Below are positions 22,401 to 37,400 of a stretch of 64,000 nucleotides of DNA, piece by piece; the first letter of the stretch is position 1, and every line of letters starts with the position of its first letter. Below the pieces are notes generated by a model, which was given only the letters and a program-made list of their open reading frames with translations, had not been told where the DNA came from and did not search any database. Position numbers and translations under genes: made by a program. The stretch is from Yponomeuta sedellus (Eukaryota > Arthropoda > Insecta > Lepidoptera > Yponomeutidae): contig OW203736.1 of assembly GCA_934045075.1 (NCBI GenBank), positions 6,248,091-6,312,090 on the forward strand, given 5' to 3'.

Positions 22401-25400
22401 TGTAATGAGCAAAAACGCTATTCGATATTCCAAATATGAAGTATTTCTTGTTATATTTTCTGCATCGCGCATGTGAAGTATTTCATATGACATACCATAA
22501 ATATAACGTCCGACTTTCTCATAGGGTCTGCTTGAAGGGAAATTACTCTTGATATTGGAAAAGCAGATATACGAGTATGTCCTACATAAACAGCCTAGAT
22601 AGATAGAGAACACTGTAATGTACGTGAAAAAGGAAATTACACCAATATATAAACGAAGAGTATAGACGGAGGGCTTATGTCGTGATAAAATTCTGGAAAC
22701 CCAACAATAATATATGTCCCACTGAAGTGCACAGGCCCTCCCTCTGATATTATTATATGGGAGGTATGTGCTATCTATCCTAATGCTCAGAAATATAAGC
22801 GAACTAATATTGTCCTTGTCACTAAAATGAAAGCGTTTACATTGGCCAAACGGATTCAGAAAACATCGTCAGCCAATTAGGGCCACGTTTGGTGAAGCTA
22901 TCGGTCCTGCTGCACGACCACATTTTCGTGACCACGATTCTGTTGCCATTACGTGTCGTTTCAAGAGCGGTGGTAGCGGAGCGGTCGAAAGCCGGCTTCT
23001 CAATCGGGAGGTTGTGGGTTCGAATCCCGGCATGCACCAAGGACTTTGTTTTCGAAGTTATGTACATTTGTGAAGTTATAGTAGCAATATCATTATCTAA
23101 CTGTGAAAACATAGTAACAAAGAAAACATCGTGAGGAAAGCCTAGTGTCTGATGTGTTAACATACCTCAGCGCTATGTACGCGGCCTGACTATGAGGTTA
23201 AGTACGGAAATGAAATCAAAACAATTATGTTTCAACGTAAAGAATTTACATTCTGTTTGCTGAAACCTTCGGGCCTTAGTGACATCTCGAGTCTAACACG
23301 TTTCGTTTTAGGGGACAGTATTGGACGCTACGTTCTCGATTCTCGAGTGACTTTTCTCGGTTATAATGAGATTTGCCATTCAGATGTCTCACTGGTCTGA
23401 CATTCCTATAGCAATGTCCATAGAAGGTTCTTCGAGACAAGGTGAAATGAAGACTGCCTCCTTGATATAGCGGTAAAGACGTCTAGACCTAAGACTGGGG
23501 TTGTATTGCTATGTTTCTGATGTCCTTATCGGGTTGCCATAATTATCATTGTATATCATAGTTTAGGACCAGACGTTTAACTACCGCGCTGTACTATTAT
23601 CGAGTGACATAGATAGATAGAATATTCTTTATTGCATGTACACCAAGGATTACATAAGAGACTTATAAAATAACAGTACAGTACAAGTGGTGGCCTTATT
23701 ACTAAAAGTAATTTCTTCCAGACAACCATTGACGGAAAAGAAGAAACGGAAACTGAAATACGGGTAGTCGGGTAGTGAGTGTACTTTGATTTGTACAAAT
23801 CACCTCATTCTAGCTGTTTTTCCAGGTTTTTGATGTTTTTGACTGGTTATCATGCCATTATCATGCTATTGGGTATCTTAGTTTGGTTTGGGATAAGACC
23901 AACTGCTTGAGTGGATATAAAAAAAAAATGTGAGATACTTACAACGGCTGATTTAAGAAAAGTATGCTTGTCCATTGCTCTATGATATTTAAGAACGATA
24001 AAAAGCACAAAAGATGTTTGTATAAGATGGAGATTAGTCGGATGAGCTTACGAGTCTGTAAAGTATATTTTAAAATAAAAACAAACATTTTAGAGTGAGT
24101 TCATAAGAATCCCAAGTGGTTTATCCTAAGATAGCTTTCAATTCAAATTAGTAATAACACTCAGAAATGACATCATAACAAAATATTGTTCAAATTGTAT
24201 TTGAGTCGTCGTCGTCAGGCTATACTAGTCCACTGCAGGACAGGACATGTATTTGAGTGATTCTATGAAATTAACTAATAAGTTAGGTTAGCTGGTAGAT
24301 AAAGCTAAGTAGCATTAAGCTCCCCTATGTGCAAATTGTTTATGCAATAAATAATTATAATAATATTAATAAAATGGCATATATTGTATCATCTTACTTA
24401 GAAACGTGAATGAACCTCAAAAGTCTGATAGAATTGTGGATTTTAGGAAAGTGGAAAAATTCACACTCTCCTATATTGAACTCGGGTAAAGGCGTGTTAT
24501 CTTACTCAATATGCTTCCAGCCCAGCACTCTGAACTCTACGAAAGATAATGAGGTAAACAATATTTATCAACCAATTAAAGGTTGTCGGTAAATTATTTA
24601 TTTTAATACACTTACGGACGCATGACACATTGACTCCTATAAGATAAACAAAACAGCACAAAAAGTTTGGAAATACCTCTCATTAAATTTACGAAAATGT
24701 ACCTGCGACCTCTCTACTTACGTAGGTAGGACAGAGACGGACTGGAACTAAGGGGCGCGGGTGGCATTTTGGCTTTCGTGGCCCACCACACACATACCAT
24801 CGGATCAACGAATGTATAGATTTAAGATGAATTGAGAAAAGATGGCCAACGTGGAGTTTTCTGTCGCTGTCTTATTCTCCACTAAATCTCGACCCGAAGA
24901 CAGCAATAACAATAACATTGTACATTTAAATTCGACAAACAGACTGTGAATTCTTTACGTTGAAATAAATTCATGTTTTATGAATCAACAAAATAATTCG
25001 AAGAGGGGTTTCTTTAGGTTCGGATCAAGACCAGAATGAGAAGTGAATTAATAGCATCCGTTTTATTTAATTACCTTAATTTGAATCGCTCGTAGCCTAG
25101 TCGAACCGAGTGGTTGAAATCAATTACTTTAGTTAAGCGATAAAAAACGCAATCAGGTGCAGGATGGGTGACCGTCCCGTGACTACCGCTAGTGGCATTT
25201 TTCCGAGCGCATACGTGCTTCGTAAGGCACGCTAAGCCGTTGGTGCCAGCTGTCATGTAATGGCAGTCGTTAAGCCATGTCAGAGGCCTTAGAGTAGGGC
25301 CTAACCATCCTGCGATGCAGTAAGAGACCCGTGTCCCTCCAGTGGGGTGGATATCGAAAGAACTAAACTACTCTCTCCGAGACCGGGATCGTTTACTAAC

Positions 25401-28400
25401 ACCACAGCCTGTATATGTCACGTTCGCAAACAATGTCGCATGGACACGTGGTTGGTCACGATTTGCCTGGGTTGATCTTGGGGACATACAAGATCATCCC
25501 TTGTATGTCCCCACTGCAGGTCTAAAAGACCTTAATTTTACCTTCGTTAAATGTTGCAATAGCACAAATAAATCGCGTGGGGGGCCCGCACAGCCCGGGG
25601 CCCGGGTGGAAAATGCCATTCTCTCTCGGCCAGTCCGACGCTGTTTAGGTACTTACTATAGGTAATACATGGCTACATAAGGTAATGCAGGAACACGTAA
25701 TGTTTTTCGTACAGTCTGTCAATCAAAGTGGCAGTAAAAGTAATAAGAGACGACTGGTGGCTTCAACTTGAATAAATAATGTAACCTTGACAAATACTTA
25801 TTTAACTTAGTAGTCGCGAAACGTAGTTGCAAATGGTTACTCAAGAAAAAAAATGCAATGTGACACTGAGATGAGTACAACGGTCTTATTGCTAATAAAA
25901 AAAATTGCCAGAAAAATGGACACCTACTCTCGTAAGTAGGTGACCGTAGGTAAACTATGTCAGAAAAATCACTTGAACAAATAGACTTCTTTAATTAAAA
26001 CGGTTTTTATGCGGATTTCACTCGTTTATTATATTTTAGTCATCCGAGACCACGGCACCTGTAAAAATGCCGAAACGTCGGAAAATTGTGAAAATATAAT
26101 AAACGAGTGAAATCCGTATAAAAACAGTTTTAATTATGTCTAGTGCTCGTGTTAACCTTAGAAAATAGACTTCTACGTAGCCTTCTCATAGAGATATTTC
26201 GGACCACATTGACGGGAGACGTGTACAACCTTATAAAACGTTTAGAATTTAATGGATGAAGCAATTCTACTCGTTCGTTCGTTATTCACCCCTTGTATGT
26301 CCTCACTGCTGGGGCACGGGTCTCTTCCTGCTTCACAGCAAGGTTAGGTCATGCTCCGCCACGGGGGCCAAGTCCGGGTTGATGGAGGATTGTATGACAG
26401 TGGCGGACTGCTGTCAGAAGTTATCTAGCCGCCCATAAGGCCTCTGACATGGCTTAACGACTGCCATTACATAACAGCCGGTACAAACATTATAATTTAA
26501 ATATCACACTAATGCAATATCAAAGTACCTATGTTCCCAATTACCTTGGATCGAAGTTACTGACCATACAATAATCTACGTAGAATTCAATCCTTACCAG
26601 CAAGTTTACCATCTCAAGTGTCCAAACTCAGTGTAACAACTTATTTACACGTGTACAAGCACATGCAACAGTCAGGGCTACCCCATAGCTCTTATCTTGG
26701 GTAGATAAGTGCTACAATAGAGCTAGTAGTGCTCACTCCGTTTGTGTCTGCAGCACAAATATGGCGATCCGTTTGAAGTTTGAAGGCCAACTGGTGCGTA
26801 AAATACATTGTTCTGTAGTCGGTACTCTCTCGTGCCTTTAGGGCTTACTATAAAGGTGCATATCTACCTCATGGGCGTTTAGTACATGTTTATCTCGTTA
26901 ACATAGCACAGAGTAGCCTAGTTTAGGACGAGGACAAGTTATTGTGTTGTAAATAACTATCACTATTATTATGTTTATATTCTTGTTGTTGCACTTACCC
27001 ATGCTGTGCTGTGTGGTGTCGGCCTAGAGAATAGCACCAACCCAAATTCTTCCCGCGGGAGTCGTAAAAGGCGACTAAGGGACACAACCGGGGGGTGGGC
27101 AGCAGCGCCCCCTGCAGTACAATTCCACCGAACTGCGATCCCCAACCCGCATGCCCAGCGTGGGGATTATGGGCATTACCCCCTATGATAGCACAACGTG
27201 GCGCTCTTTAGGGGAGGGCTATGTCCAGCAGTGGACTAGTATAGCCTGACGACGACGACGACTAACCCATGCTGAGGACAATTGTAAAAACCTATTTAGA
27301 GGCTAAAAATTCCGCCCATGCCGGGAATCGAATCCTAACCCTCGGTGTAAAACCTAACTGCAAAGTAGGTACTCGGGGCTGCAAGTGATGCAAATTACTT
27401 CAGCCAGATGTCGCTTGTAAATAATACAGAGAATATTGTAAAGAAGTTCGAAATTTCCCTGATGCCGGCACTTGCCCATTAGCTCAGTTGGGAGAGCGCT
27501 GGTACGGTTAGACAGAGGTCGCGGGTTCGAGTCCCGGCATGGGCGAAATTTTAAGCCTCTAAATAGGTTTTTAATGTTATTATTATTACTCAAACGTTAA
27601 AACGATACTATTTTTTTTATTATTTAATTAGTATTTTAACAAAATTATGTTTAAATATATATATTGGCCTTTTGCATCTACGTAATGAGATGATTTATAC
27701 AGCGTCCAGCGGTATCGTCTCACACTATATGGGTGAAGGGACAGCTTAGTCGGCCTAGCCCTCAGGAAAGACTAGTCAATACGTGCGGAGCCAACCAAGC
27801 CGCGGATTTCCTCACGATATTTTCCTTCACAGTTAGCGTGGACTCGCAAGCGAGAGACCCAGGTTCGATCCCGAGTGCGGGCATGTACCAATGACTTTGT
27901 TTAATGTCAAAGTTACGTACATTTGCGAATTTGTAGTCGCAATACAGAGTATTTAATAAGTATTTACTTAGTGACATTCTCAATTCAGAAACCGGGCCTA
28001 ATTAACCTAACAGACTAAACACAAATCCAGGCAAATCGTGACCAACCACGTGTCCATGCGACAGTGTTTGCGAACGTGACATATACAGGCTGTGGTGTTA
28101 GTAAACGATCCCGGTCTCTGAGAGATAGTACTTTCGATATCCACCCTTGTACGTCCCCACTGCTGGGGCACGGGTCTCTTCCTGCATCGCAGGAAGATTA
28201 TAGGCCTCCACGGAGGCCAAGTCCGGATTGGTGGAGGATTGTAAGACACTGACGGGCCTTACTGTCAGAAGTTATCAAGCCACCTGTACTTCCTCTGACA
28301 TGGCTTAACGACCGCCATTACATGACAACCGGCGCCAACGGCTCAACGTGCCTTGCGAAGCACGGAACGCTTCGCAAAAAGCCACTAGCGGTAGTCACGG

Positions 28401-31400
28401 GACGGGACCCATCCTGCACCTGACCGCGCCTGTTGTTGATTAACCCAAGCCATTGATTCCAATCACTGGGGTCGACTAGGCCACGGAAGTTTTAGTACTG
28501 CTTGTTCATTTTTACTTACATTAATAGTTAGCAGCAGAGCTGTGGTAACGGGCAGTAGAGTGCCTGCTTCTCAATCGTGAAATCGTGGGTTTGAATCCTA
28601 GAATGTACGTAAGACGTTTTTTTTCTAAGTTAATTATTTGAATATTTTTTGTCGCCACAATTTTTTTTATGTAGCCTAATGTACCACTGCAGGGCACAGG
28701 CCTTCTCTTAGAGAGAGAGATCGTAGATCGAGATGTTGGGCTTATTTACTACGCTTGCCCAGCGTAAATAAAGAAAATAAATCTTTTATTTTACAAGATA
28801 TTCTTCTTCTTCTTCAGACTATAATATTATGCAGTCCACTGCTGGACATAGCCCTTCCCTAATGAGCGCCATAGCGCCATGTCTTCAGCTTGCCGCATGC
28901 AAGATATTTACAGCAATATGTCTAATGGAAATAAATCTTTTATCTATCTATCTAACAACATAATCGCGAAAGAATTTCCCTTTATGTATGTATATTCCTG
29001 TATCAAGGAGCTCTTCCACGCTTCGACTTACTATTAAATTCGACGGTCTCGGTGGCGCAGCGGTTTGGCACGCTGACTGTAAAACCGAAGGTCTCGGGTT
29101 TGATCCCCGGCCGGGTCAAACTAGGAAACGAACTTTTCTTGTTTGTCTCGGGTCTTGGATGTTATATATGTATTTATTGTATTAAATCTATCGTCGAGTT
29201 AGCACCTATAATACAAGTCATTTAGTTGTACTTAGTATACTGCCGTCGTACGGAGAAAGGCCGTAACTCATGATTTTGACAAAATTTAGTTAAGTACAGA
29301 TTTGGAATCAGCAAAGAAAAATCTATCTTTTGGTCTATGTAATAAGGTCTATCTCTTTCTCTAGGCGAAAATAGCAGGGCGTAAAAAGCCATCCTCCAAC
29401 AAAATTCGCTTGAATTTTAAAATGAAAAGCCGCAATTTGATTGTTACGGCTTTTCACATAATAAATAAAGTGTAACTAGTATGAAAAGCCGTAATTGAAT
29501 CTAAGGCATTTTTAAATAACAACAAACCTTAATATATTGTTTTGGTATGTTAAAGTGAAAAGCCGTAATTTCCAAGTTGCGGCTTTTCATGTGTGTGTGT
29601 GTGTGTGTGTGTGTTTTCATTTGTACGGGTGCATGCAGAAAGTTCGCCCTCCGAATCTATCAGTTGCGCCCTAGAGGTCTATTATTAGAATTAGGGCTTT
29701 CCTGCTTAACATTATATCACGTAATATAAGTATGTAAATTGTTTACTAAAGTGAAAGGGAAATTTGCAAATTGTGAAAAAGGCTAGTCTATACGAAAACA
29801 AAACAAAGACCATAAAATTAAGCATATTTTCTACAAATTTTAAAACTACTATCATCGGCTTAAATTAAATATTAATGTTCGAGACTTCACTTCAAATAAA
29901 ACGTTAATTTACTCGAAACCAGTTTCAACTGAGTTACGCCCTTTCTCCGTACGGCGGCAGTATAGGGCTAACGAGATCTGTGTAATATGTCCATGAATAT
30001 TTATTATTATTATTTATTATTGCATTGGCAATTTAAAGCGCTGAGGTATCTGAACATCTATGACACTATAGGTTTCCTCACGAAGTTTTCCTTCACAATA
30101 AGCGAGTTGTCGTTGCAATGCCAACTTCACAAATGTACCTAAAATAGGAAACAATATCTGGGCCCATGCGGCCCAAAATTAAATTGTGCCGTGTAAGTGG
30201 ACACCTGTGTGTCGGGCGTCACTTAATGAAACCACACCCTGTATTATGTGTGTCGCCGTTTGTTCTCTAATTGGGTTTATTCATGAACTGTCTAACGCGG
30301 ATGGGCGACACGGCGCCACGCGACCCCACACGTGCGATACGCTATATCCCATGGCGATAAAGTACATGATATTCTTGTTTTCGGTTGACTTTTTTAATTC
30401 TTTTACTTAAACTAGTGAAGCGCTCGTGGCCTAGTCAAACCGAGTGATTGGAATCAATCATTTGAGTTAAGCAACAACAGGCGCTGTCAGGGGATTGTAG
30501 CATTTTCCCAAGCGATTCCATGCTTCGCAAAGCACTTTAAGACGTTGGTGTCGGCTGTCATGTAATGGTAGTCGTTAAGCCATGTCAGAGGCCTTATGGG
30601 CGGCTTGATAACTTGTGACAGTTAGGCACGCCACTGTCTTATAATCATCCACCAACCCGGACTTGGCCACCGTGGTGGTCTAACCTTCCTGCGATGCAGG
30701 AAGATACCCGTGCCCCAGCAGTGGGGACACACAAGGGTTGATATCGATTGCGTTGACATGGCAACAAGAATCATATAAACAGATTCTGTGGCGGTAGGAT
30801 CGTCGGGACAGCTAGTAAATAAATATATCTGAAACTTGCTGACCCAACTTCGTACCGCCTAACAGTCGATTCTTTAAGATAAGATAAGAATATTCTTTAT
30901 TGTACACCAGAGCACATATTATAAAACATGTAAAGATACAAAGTATAATTGGCGGCCTTGTTCATAATTATTTTTTTTATTTTTCTCTCCGTAAGAACCA
31001 TCCTCGTACTTCAAGGAATATTCTAAAAAAAGAATTAGCAAAATCAGTTCAGCTGCTCTCGAGATTTGCGCTTACCAACACATTCAGCGATTCATTTTTA
31101 TATTACAGAGAAGATATTGAAGTAGCTTAAATAAAGTAAGTTAAACAAAAATAAAAAAAATGCGACTAAAGTGGCAATTACGCGTATTTAAATGTCACCA
31201 TAACCATAAGGCTTAAATACCATGGTATTGTAGTCTAAATTGTCTTGTCAATAACATAACGACGTACATACTCAGGCCAGACGGTCACATGCTTTTCTAG
31301 ACGCCATTACCATATTTCTAAGCATAGCTTTTGCATTTCAGTTCGCATTTATTTAATTTTTGTATTGAACTTCAACTTTAGTCTTATGCTATAGAAGCAC

Positions 31401-34400
31401 TCGTAGCCTCGCACTCGTAGTGGAACCGAGTGATTGGAATTAATCACTAAGGTTAAGCAACATCATTCGCGGTACAGTTGCTGGATGGGTAAACATCTTG
31501 TGACTACCGCTAGTGGCATTTTTTCCGAGCGCTTCTGTGCTTCGCAAGGCAGGCTAAGCCGTTGGTGTCAGCTGTCATGTAATGGCAGTCGTTAAGCGAT
31601 GTCAGACAAATTGATACAATCGGTATAGTCGACCTTTCCGCAACGTGGCAGTGGCCGTAGTCACTGGTAGACTAAAGCATCTAATAATAATAAGGGGCCG
31701 TCCATAAATTACGTCACACGAATATCGTGATTTATTTACCCCTTCCCCCGTCCTTTTCACAGCTGATCACATTTGTGAGACTCCCCTCTCCCAAGTGTGA
31801 CGTCACATTTTTGCAATTTTACATTTAGAAATAATTATTGAATTCGAACGGCAGTTCCAAAATTAGTTTTATATCAAGAGTTGCAAATGTTTTGCATTTA
31901 ATTCCGTGAGAACAAGAACGGGCTGAAAATCAGCGCTGTGATAATGCGTGCGCTCACAGCACTAAGCTGAGCCCTATCGTTTTTATCACATATTGTCTCT
32001 ATTTTTTTTGTCATAGTATTCATATGTTCTCTAATCTGTGTGTGATAAATAAATATTTTTCAATTTCAATGCCGGAGCTAGGTTGTGTGTTCGATTCACA
32101 CTGGGGCCGCCGTATTTGTACAAAAGGCCTCAGTCTAGATGTATTTCCATGTTTGTGATATCGATGTAGGTATTGTAGAAATAACCTTCTGCGATGCAGG
32201 AAGAGGCCCCAGCAGCGGTGACATACAGAGGGTTAATACCACTGTAAACATATATTTTGGATCGGTACCCAAATTGTATATGTTGGTCCTATAGATTCCG
32301 GTCCTGATTATATTCGTTTAGATTAATTTAATTCACTGTTTTAGGGGCAATCCGGGGGGTGGGCAGCAGCGCCCCCTACAGTACAATTCCACCGAACTGC
32401 GATCCCCAACCCGCATGCCCAGCGTGGGGATTATGGGCATTACCCCCATGATAGCACAACGTGGCGCTATTTAGGGGAGGGCTATGTCCAACAGTGGACT
32501 AGTATAGCCTGACGACGAAGACTGTTTTAGGGTTGTAGTATTTGACAGTCGGCTGTCTTAAATTTTATAGAGACGAGAAGAAAGTTAAGTATAAAATTTA
32601 TAGAGATGGCAACGCTAGAACACTAGTGGCCCGTCCCTATGGAGTCCGTGCTAAGCATATCAAACAGAGGCCAGTCAGCCTCCAGTCTCATGCACATGTC
32701 GCCTTGGCAGTGAAACCCGAGCGGTAGTAATCGCGTTACCGGCTAGAGTCAGCCGCTGTCTCTTAACTCAATTAGGTACCTACGTTGACTGTCGTCTTGC
32801 TTAGAATCGTATCGACTGGCTGTGACTTCTCATGGCCGATTTACACCACGTGGGAGTTCATTACTTCCCTAATGAACTCTTTCATCAACCCATTATGTCC
32901 CAACGGAAGGGCACGGGTCTCTTCCCTAAGGAAGTTATAGGCCATACCACGGGGGCCTAGTCCAGCTTGGTGGAGGCTTGCAAGACACTAGTCTTGAAAA
33001 ATTTTGACGGTAAGACCAGCCACTAGGGTGGTCATACCGTCAGATGTTTTCAAGCCGCCCTAGAAGCCCTCTGACTTGGCTTAGCGACTGCCATCTATCG
33101 ACGTGCTACTTAAAGTGCCTTGCGAAGCACGGAACCGTTCAGAAAAATGACGCTAGCGTTAGTCATTGACGGTCACCCCTTATTGCACTGAACGCACCCA
33201 ATGTTGCTTAACCTTAGTGATCGTTTAAGATCACTCAGTCAGTCAGGGCTACGAGCGATTCATTAGTAACATTTATATTACGTTACCGAGTGTAGTGTTG
33301 CTGTGTTGTGTCAGCCTAGAGAATAGCACCAACCCAAATTCTTCGCGCGGGTGTCGTAAAAGGTGACTAAGGGACACAAACCGGGGGTGGGCAGCAGCGC
33401 CTCCTGCAGTACAATTCCACCAAACTGCGATCCCCAACCCGCATGCCCAGCGTGGGGATTATGGGCATTACCCCCTATGATAGCACAACGTGGCGCTCTT
33501 TGGGGGAGGGCTATGTCCAGCAGTGGACTAATATAGCCTGAAGAAGAAGAGTGTAGTGAAAATGTTGAAAGTGGTTTCTTACTATTCAAAAAACTAGCTT
33601 TGTATTTTGAACCTTCCAACGTATTGTTGACGTAAAATCTTCGTAGAATCCGAACCTGACCTACAGTAAAGTTCTACGTGGTTCTACCTGTAAATAAACA
33701 AATACTTCAATTTGGCACGGTAATCTATCGAACAGGTGACTGCAAAAGCTAGCTCGTAAATACAGCTCCGAAAGAGATCTCTTGGATGCAGGCCAACGTT
33801 GACCGGAGTAGAAAGGCTCTGGAAAAACGGGGAAAATTGCTGCACCGTATTTTTCGGGAAATTTTTAAAATGGGTCACGAATTGCGAGTATCTATATCAA
33901 CCCTTGTATGTCCAAACTGCTGGGGCACGGGTCTCTTCCTGCATCGCGAGTATATTTCACCTTATTTTCTACCAGGTTTTGCCCGCGACTCCGTCCCCGT
34001 GGACTTTAGTAGCTACAAAGTTTTGCAACCCCTTCACCCCCTTAAGGGTTAAATTAAAAAAAAAACGGCGAAACACGTGTTCAATGTGTGTCAAAGATTA
34101 TTTATTTTAAGTTTCAAGAAAAGTAGAAAACATACCTTATACCTCCCATACAAATTTTGTAACACCAACACTTAATAACTAAGGCAACACTTAATAAATA
34201 AGAAACAAACCCACATTAAAGGGGGGGGGGGATGATTGTTATGTATTAATGTCCGATTCCAAGTTTCCTCATAACTCCTTAACCACTTGCCAGATTTTGA
34301 TAAACAATATCTCATTCGATTCTTCGTGTTTGAGGGAGGCTACATATCCATCAAAATTTGCTTAAATACAACGAAAAAATTAAAAACCACTAAAAGACTA

Positions 34401-37400
34401 AAATACAAATCTGTAATAGTACTAAGCGGGCGGGACCTAAATTCGAAAATCTTACCTGGGTTGAATGTTTAAATGCTTTCTTTCAAAGACAAATTTTCTC
34501 AGTCGGGTGACTGTTTCTACCTACGCCACTGGTTATAATGGTTGAGGATGGCAATAAAGTTTCCAACTATATCAATCTGTTGATACCTGACGGGGAACCG
34601 TTCGAGTTGTACACAGAAAGAAATATTACATCGATCCAAATTCCAATTGGCCCCCGAGGTGGAGTATGGCCTAACCTTCCTGCGATGCAGGACGAGACCT
34701 GTGGGAACTTACAAACTTGATAAACTTGATATGGAGATTCCAAAAAGGTAAAGGTCGATCGGACTTCTTGTGTACGTGAAAACACGACAAATGTTTTCAG
34801 AGCCAAAAGCCAATATTTTAACAAGTGCTGTTGAGAAAATATTCTTTTGTATTTACCATTAAATGCAAACAGTACTATCGTGGGTCTTGTTCTATATGGG
34901 GTCACGATACTATTTGAATAGGTGTGATTATACTAACGGGTGTTAACTAACATTATGATGAACTGTTTTGCCGAAGGAACAATGCCTGCAAAATCGAGGG
35001 CTTAAGATATTAAGATTCAAAGTCTCACGTTTTTGCATCGTATGTAGTCTTTCCTTTCACGTCGTATTTCTTTCCAAGGAACCTTATCGTGCAAGTTTTA
35101 TTTTAGAAAACGAATTTGAAATGTCATCTCGCAATGTATTCAAAACATCGGTATCTCAAACAAGCGCTGGTTTATACCAACGCTCTATGGTATAGAGCGT
35201 TAGTATATACCAGCGCTTGTTATATAAAGTACAGTCGATGCCATGATGATGTTGGTTTCGGGTTATAAATATGTTGAAAGGTACTCGTCCATTCGTCGAT
35301 AACAAACCTTGTATGTCCCTACTGCAGGGGCACGGGTCTCTTCTTGCATCGCAGGGAGGTTAGGCCATACTCCACCACGGGGGCCAAGTCCGGGTTGATG
35401 GAGTTACGTAATATATGAACATTATGTGTATAATATTGAGTAATACACATTTTAAACAATATATGTTATATGTAAATATTACACAAACTAAACAGTGCAC
35501 TGTGTAATTCAACAGAGTGCCTTATCACATCGTTGCAGCAAGGCGCATGAAATAAAACCCGGTAGAAACTGGGTCTCTCTTATCTATAGGTAAACACGGT
35601 ACACTTGGTACATTGGGAAGGTTTCGTGTTTCATATGCACTGAAAAATGTCATAATGTGCGTCACACTTATAATAATAATGATGTAGCGATATCGTCGTT
35701 CATATTGCAAAATGCCATGTCCAGAAAACATGATTTTCGTTTTTGTCATTTAAATTGAAGAAAAACTTGATTCTGAATGTTAAGTGTAAGATATTATAGT
35801 TTCAGCCTGATAAGGTAAGGATTATGATGTCCTACTATATTTGTAATATTTAAATTTTTCATACAAATTTGGTGAAAAAACGTATTTATTTTTGACATGG
35901 GGCTTTTTTTCTCTTAGAGAGAGAGTACGGGCTTAATCACAATGCGTGCCCACCGCGGCTTGGCGATATAGCTGTTTCTTTTATGTTTTAAAAATTTCCT
36001 TTCTAATATCGTATTAAATTAATATTATCAATGTGAAAGTTGGTAAAGATGTTTCGATGTTGTTTGTTACTCAATAATGCAGTAACGACTGAACGGATCT
36101 ACATGAAACTTGGCACATAGGTAAACGAAGATCTGAATGGGACGCTTGTTATCCCAGTAATGCGTTCCCGTCGGTAACATATTATTGTTACGGTACCTTT
36201 TTTCAAGCCAAACTTTAAGATATTGCGTGGTCATGGTAACAAGAATCGAATAACCGGATTCTACCGGAACAGCTGTTAGTTATTATTTAGAGTCCTTTTT
36301 GCCTAGCAAACGGTCTAAACCTATTTACAGCCTTAGGTGTGATATAGTTTAGGAGTAAACAATTTTTTGTATCGCAGCCGACATCGATACCTGCATACAT
36401 TTTCAAATAAACTGTAACATTGGTTGTCTGTAAGTGTACTTATTGTATAAAATAAAAATGAAGTCCATGAAAACAGACAAAAGAAGCCGGAATGACATTA
36501 GAACATGTTTGAGAAAAGCTTACGACATCAGCTTAGCAACAGTGTAAAATATGTCAGAATGATTATGAGTAAACACTGCAGCGTCGTAAAATGTGTTTAG
36601 GCAAATAAAGAGAAAGTGTCATACTCAAGTGTATGTTGTTTGTTTCGAAGTACTCGGCTTGTAAATTGTTACGTGTAACAGTGCAAATAAGACTTATCTT
36701 ATCATTAAAAGGCTCTATATCGTCAAAGGTTAATAAGATTACTGTGCTACCGCGCTTTATGAAGGTCATGTGCGTTTATTTTACGAGTATGTATCTGCTT
36801 CCGCTTCATTAATTTATTACAGCGAGTGTTATAACTCATTAAAATTGTTAGTTCATCCTTATCTACCTCTCGATTTGTTATCTACAGACAAAAAGGGTCG
36901 ACCAGAAAACGGGCAACAAACATTCACAGGTTTTTAATCATCATCATAATTAAAAAAATAATTGAATAAGAATAGCCATGGACTTATATTACACAGATCT
37001 CGTTATCCCCATACAAAGTACAACTCGACGATAGATTTAATATAATACATACGTATACGTCTATGGTTGCCTGGAAGAAAATGCTTTTAGTAATAAGGCC
37101 GCCATACGTACTATATTTTTTATATAATTTCTGTTACTGTAATTTCTGTGTACAATAAATTCTATCTATCCATCTATGTGCGTAGATAACATCCAAGACC
37201 CGAGACAAACTAGAAAAGTTCTTTTCCTAGTTTGAACCGGCCGGGGATCGAACCCGAGACCTTCGGTTTTACTAACTACTAATGATGATATGATATCAAC
37301 CCTTTGTATGTCCCCACTGCTGGGGTGCGGGACTCTTACCCCAGCGGTAGGTACGGCAGGAAGGTTAGGCCCTACTCCACCACTGGGGCCAAGTCCGGGT

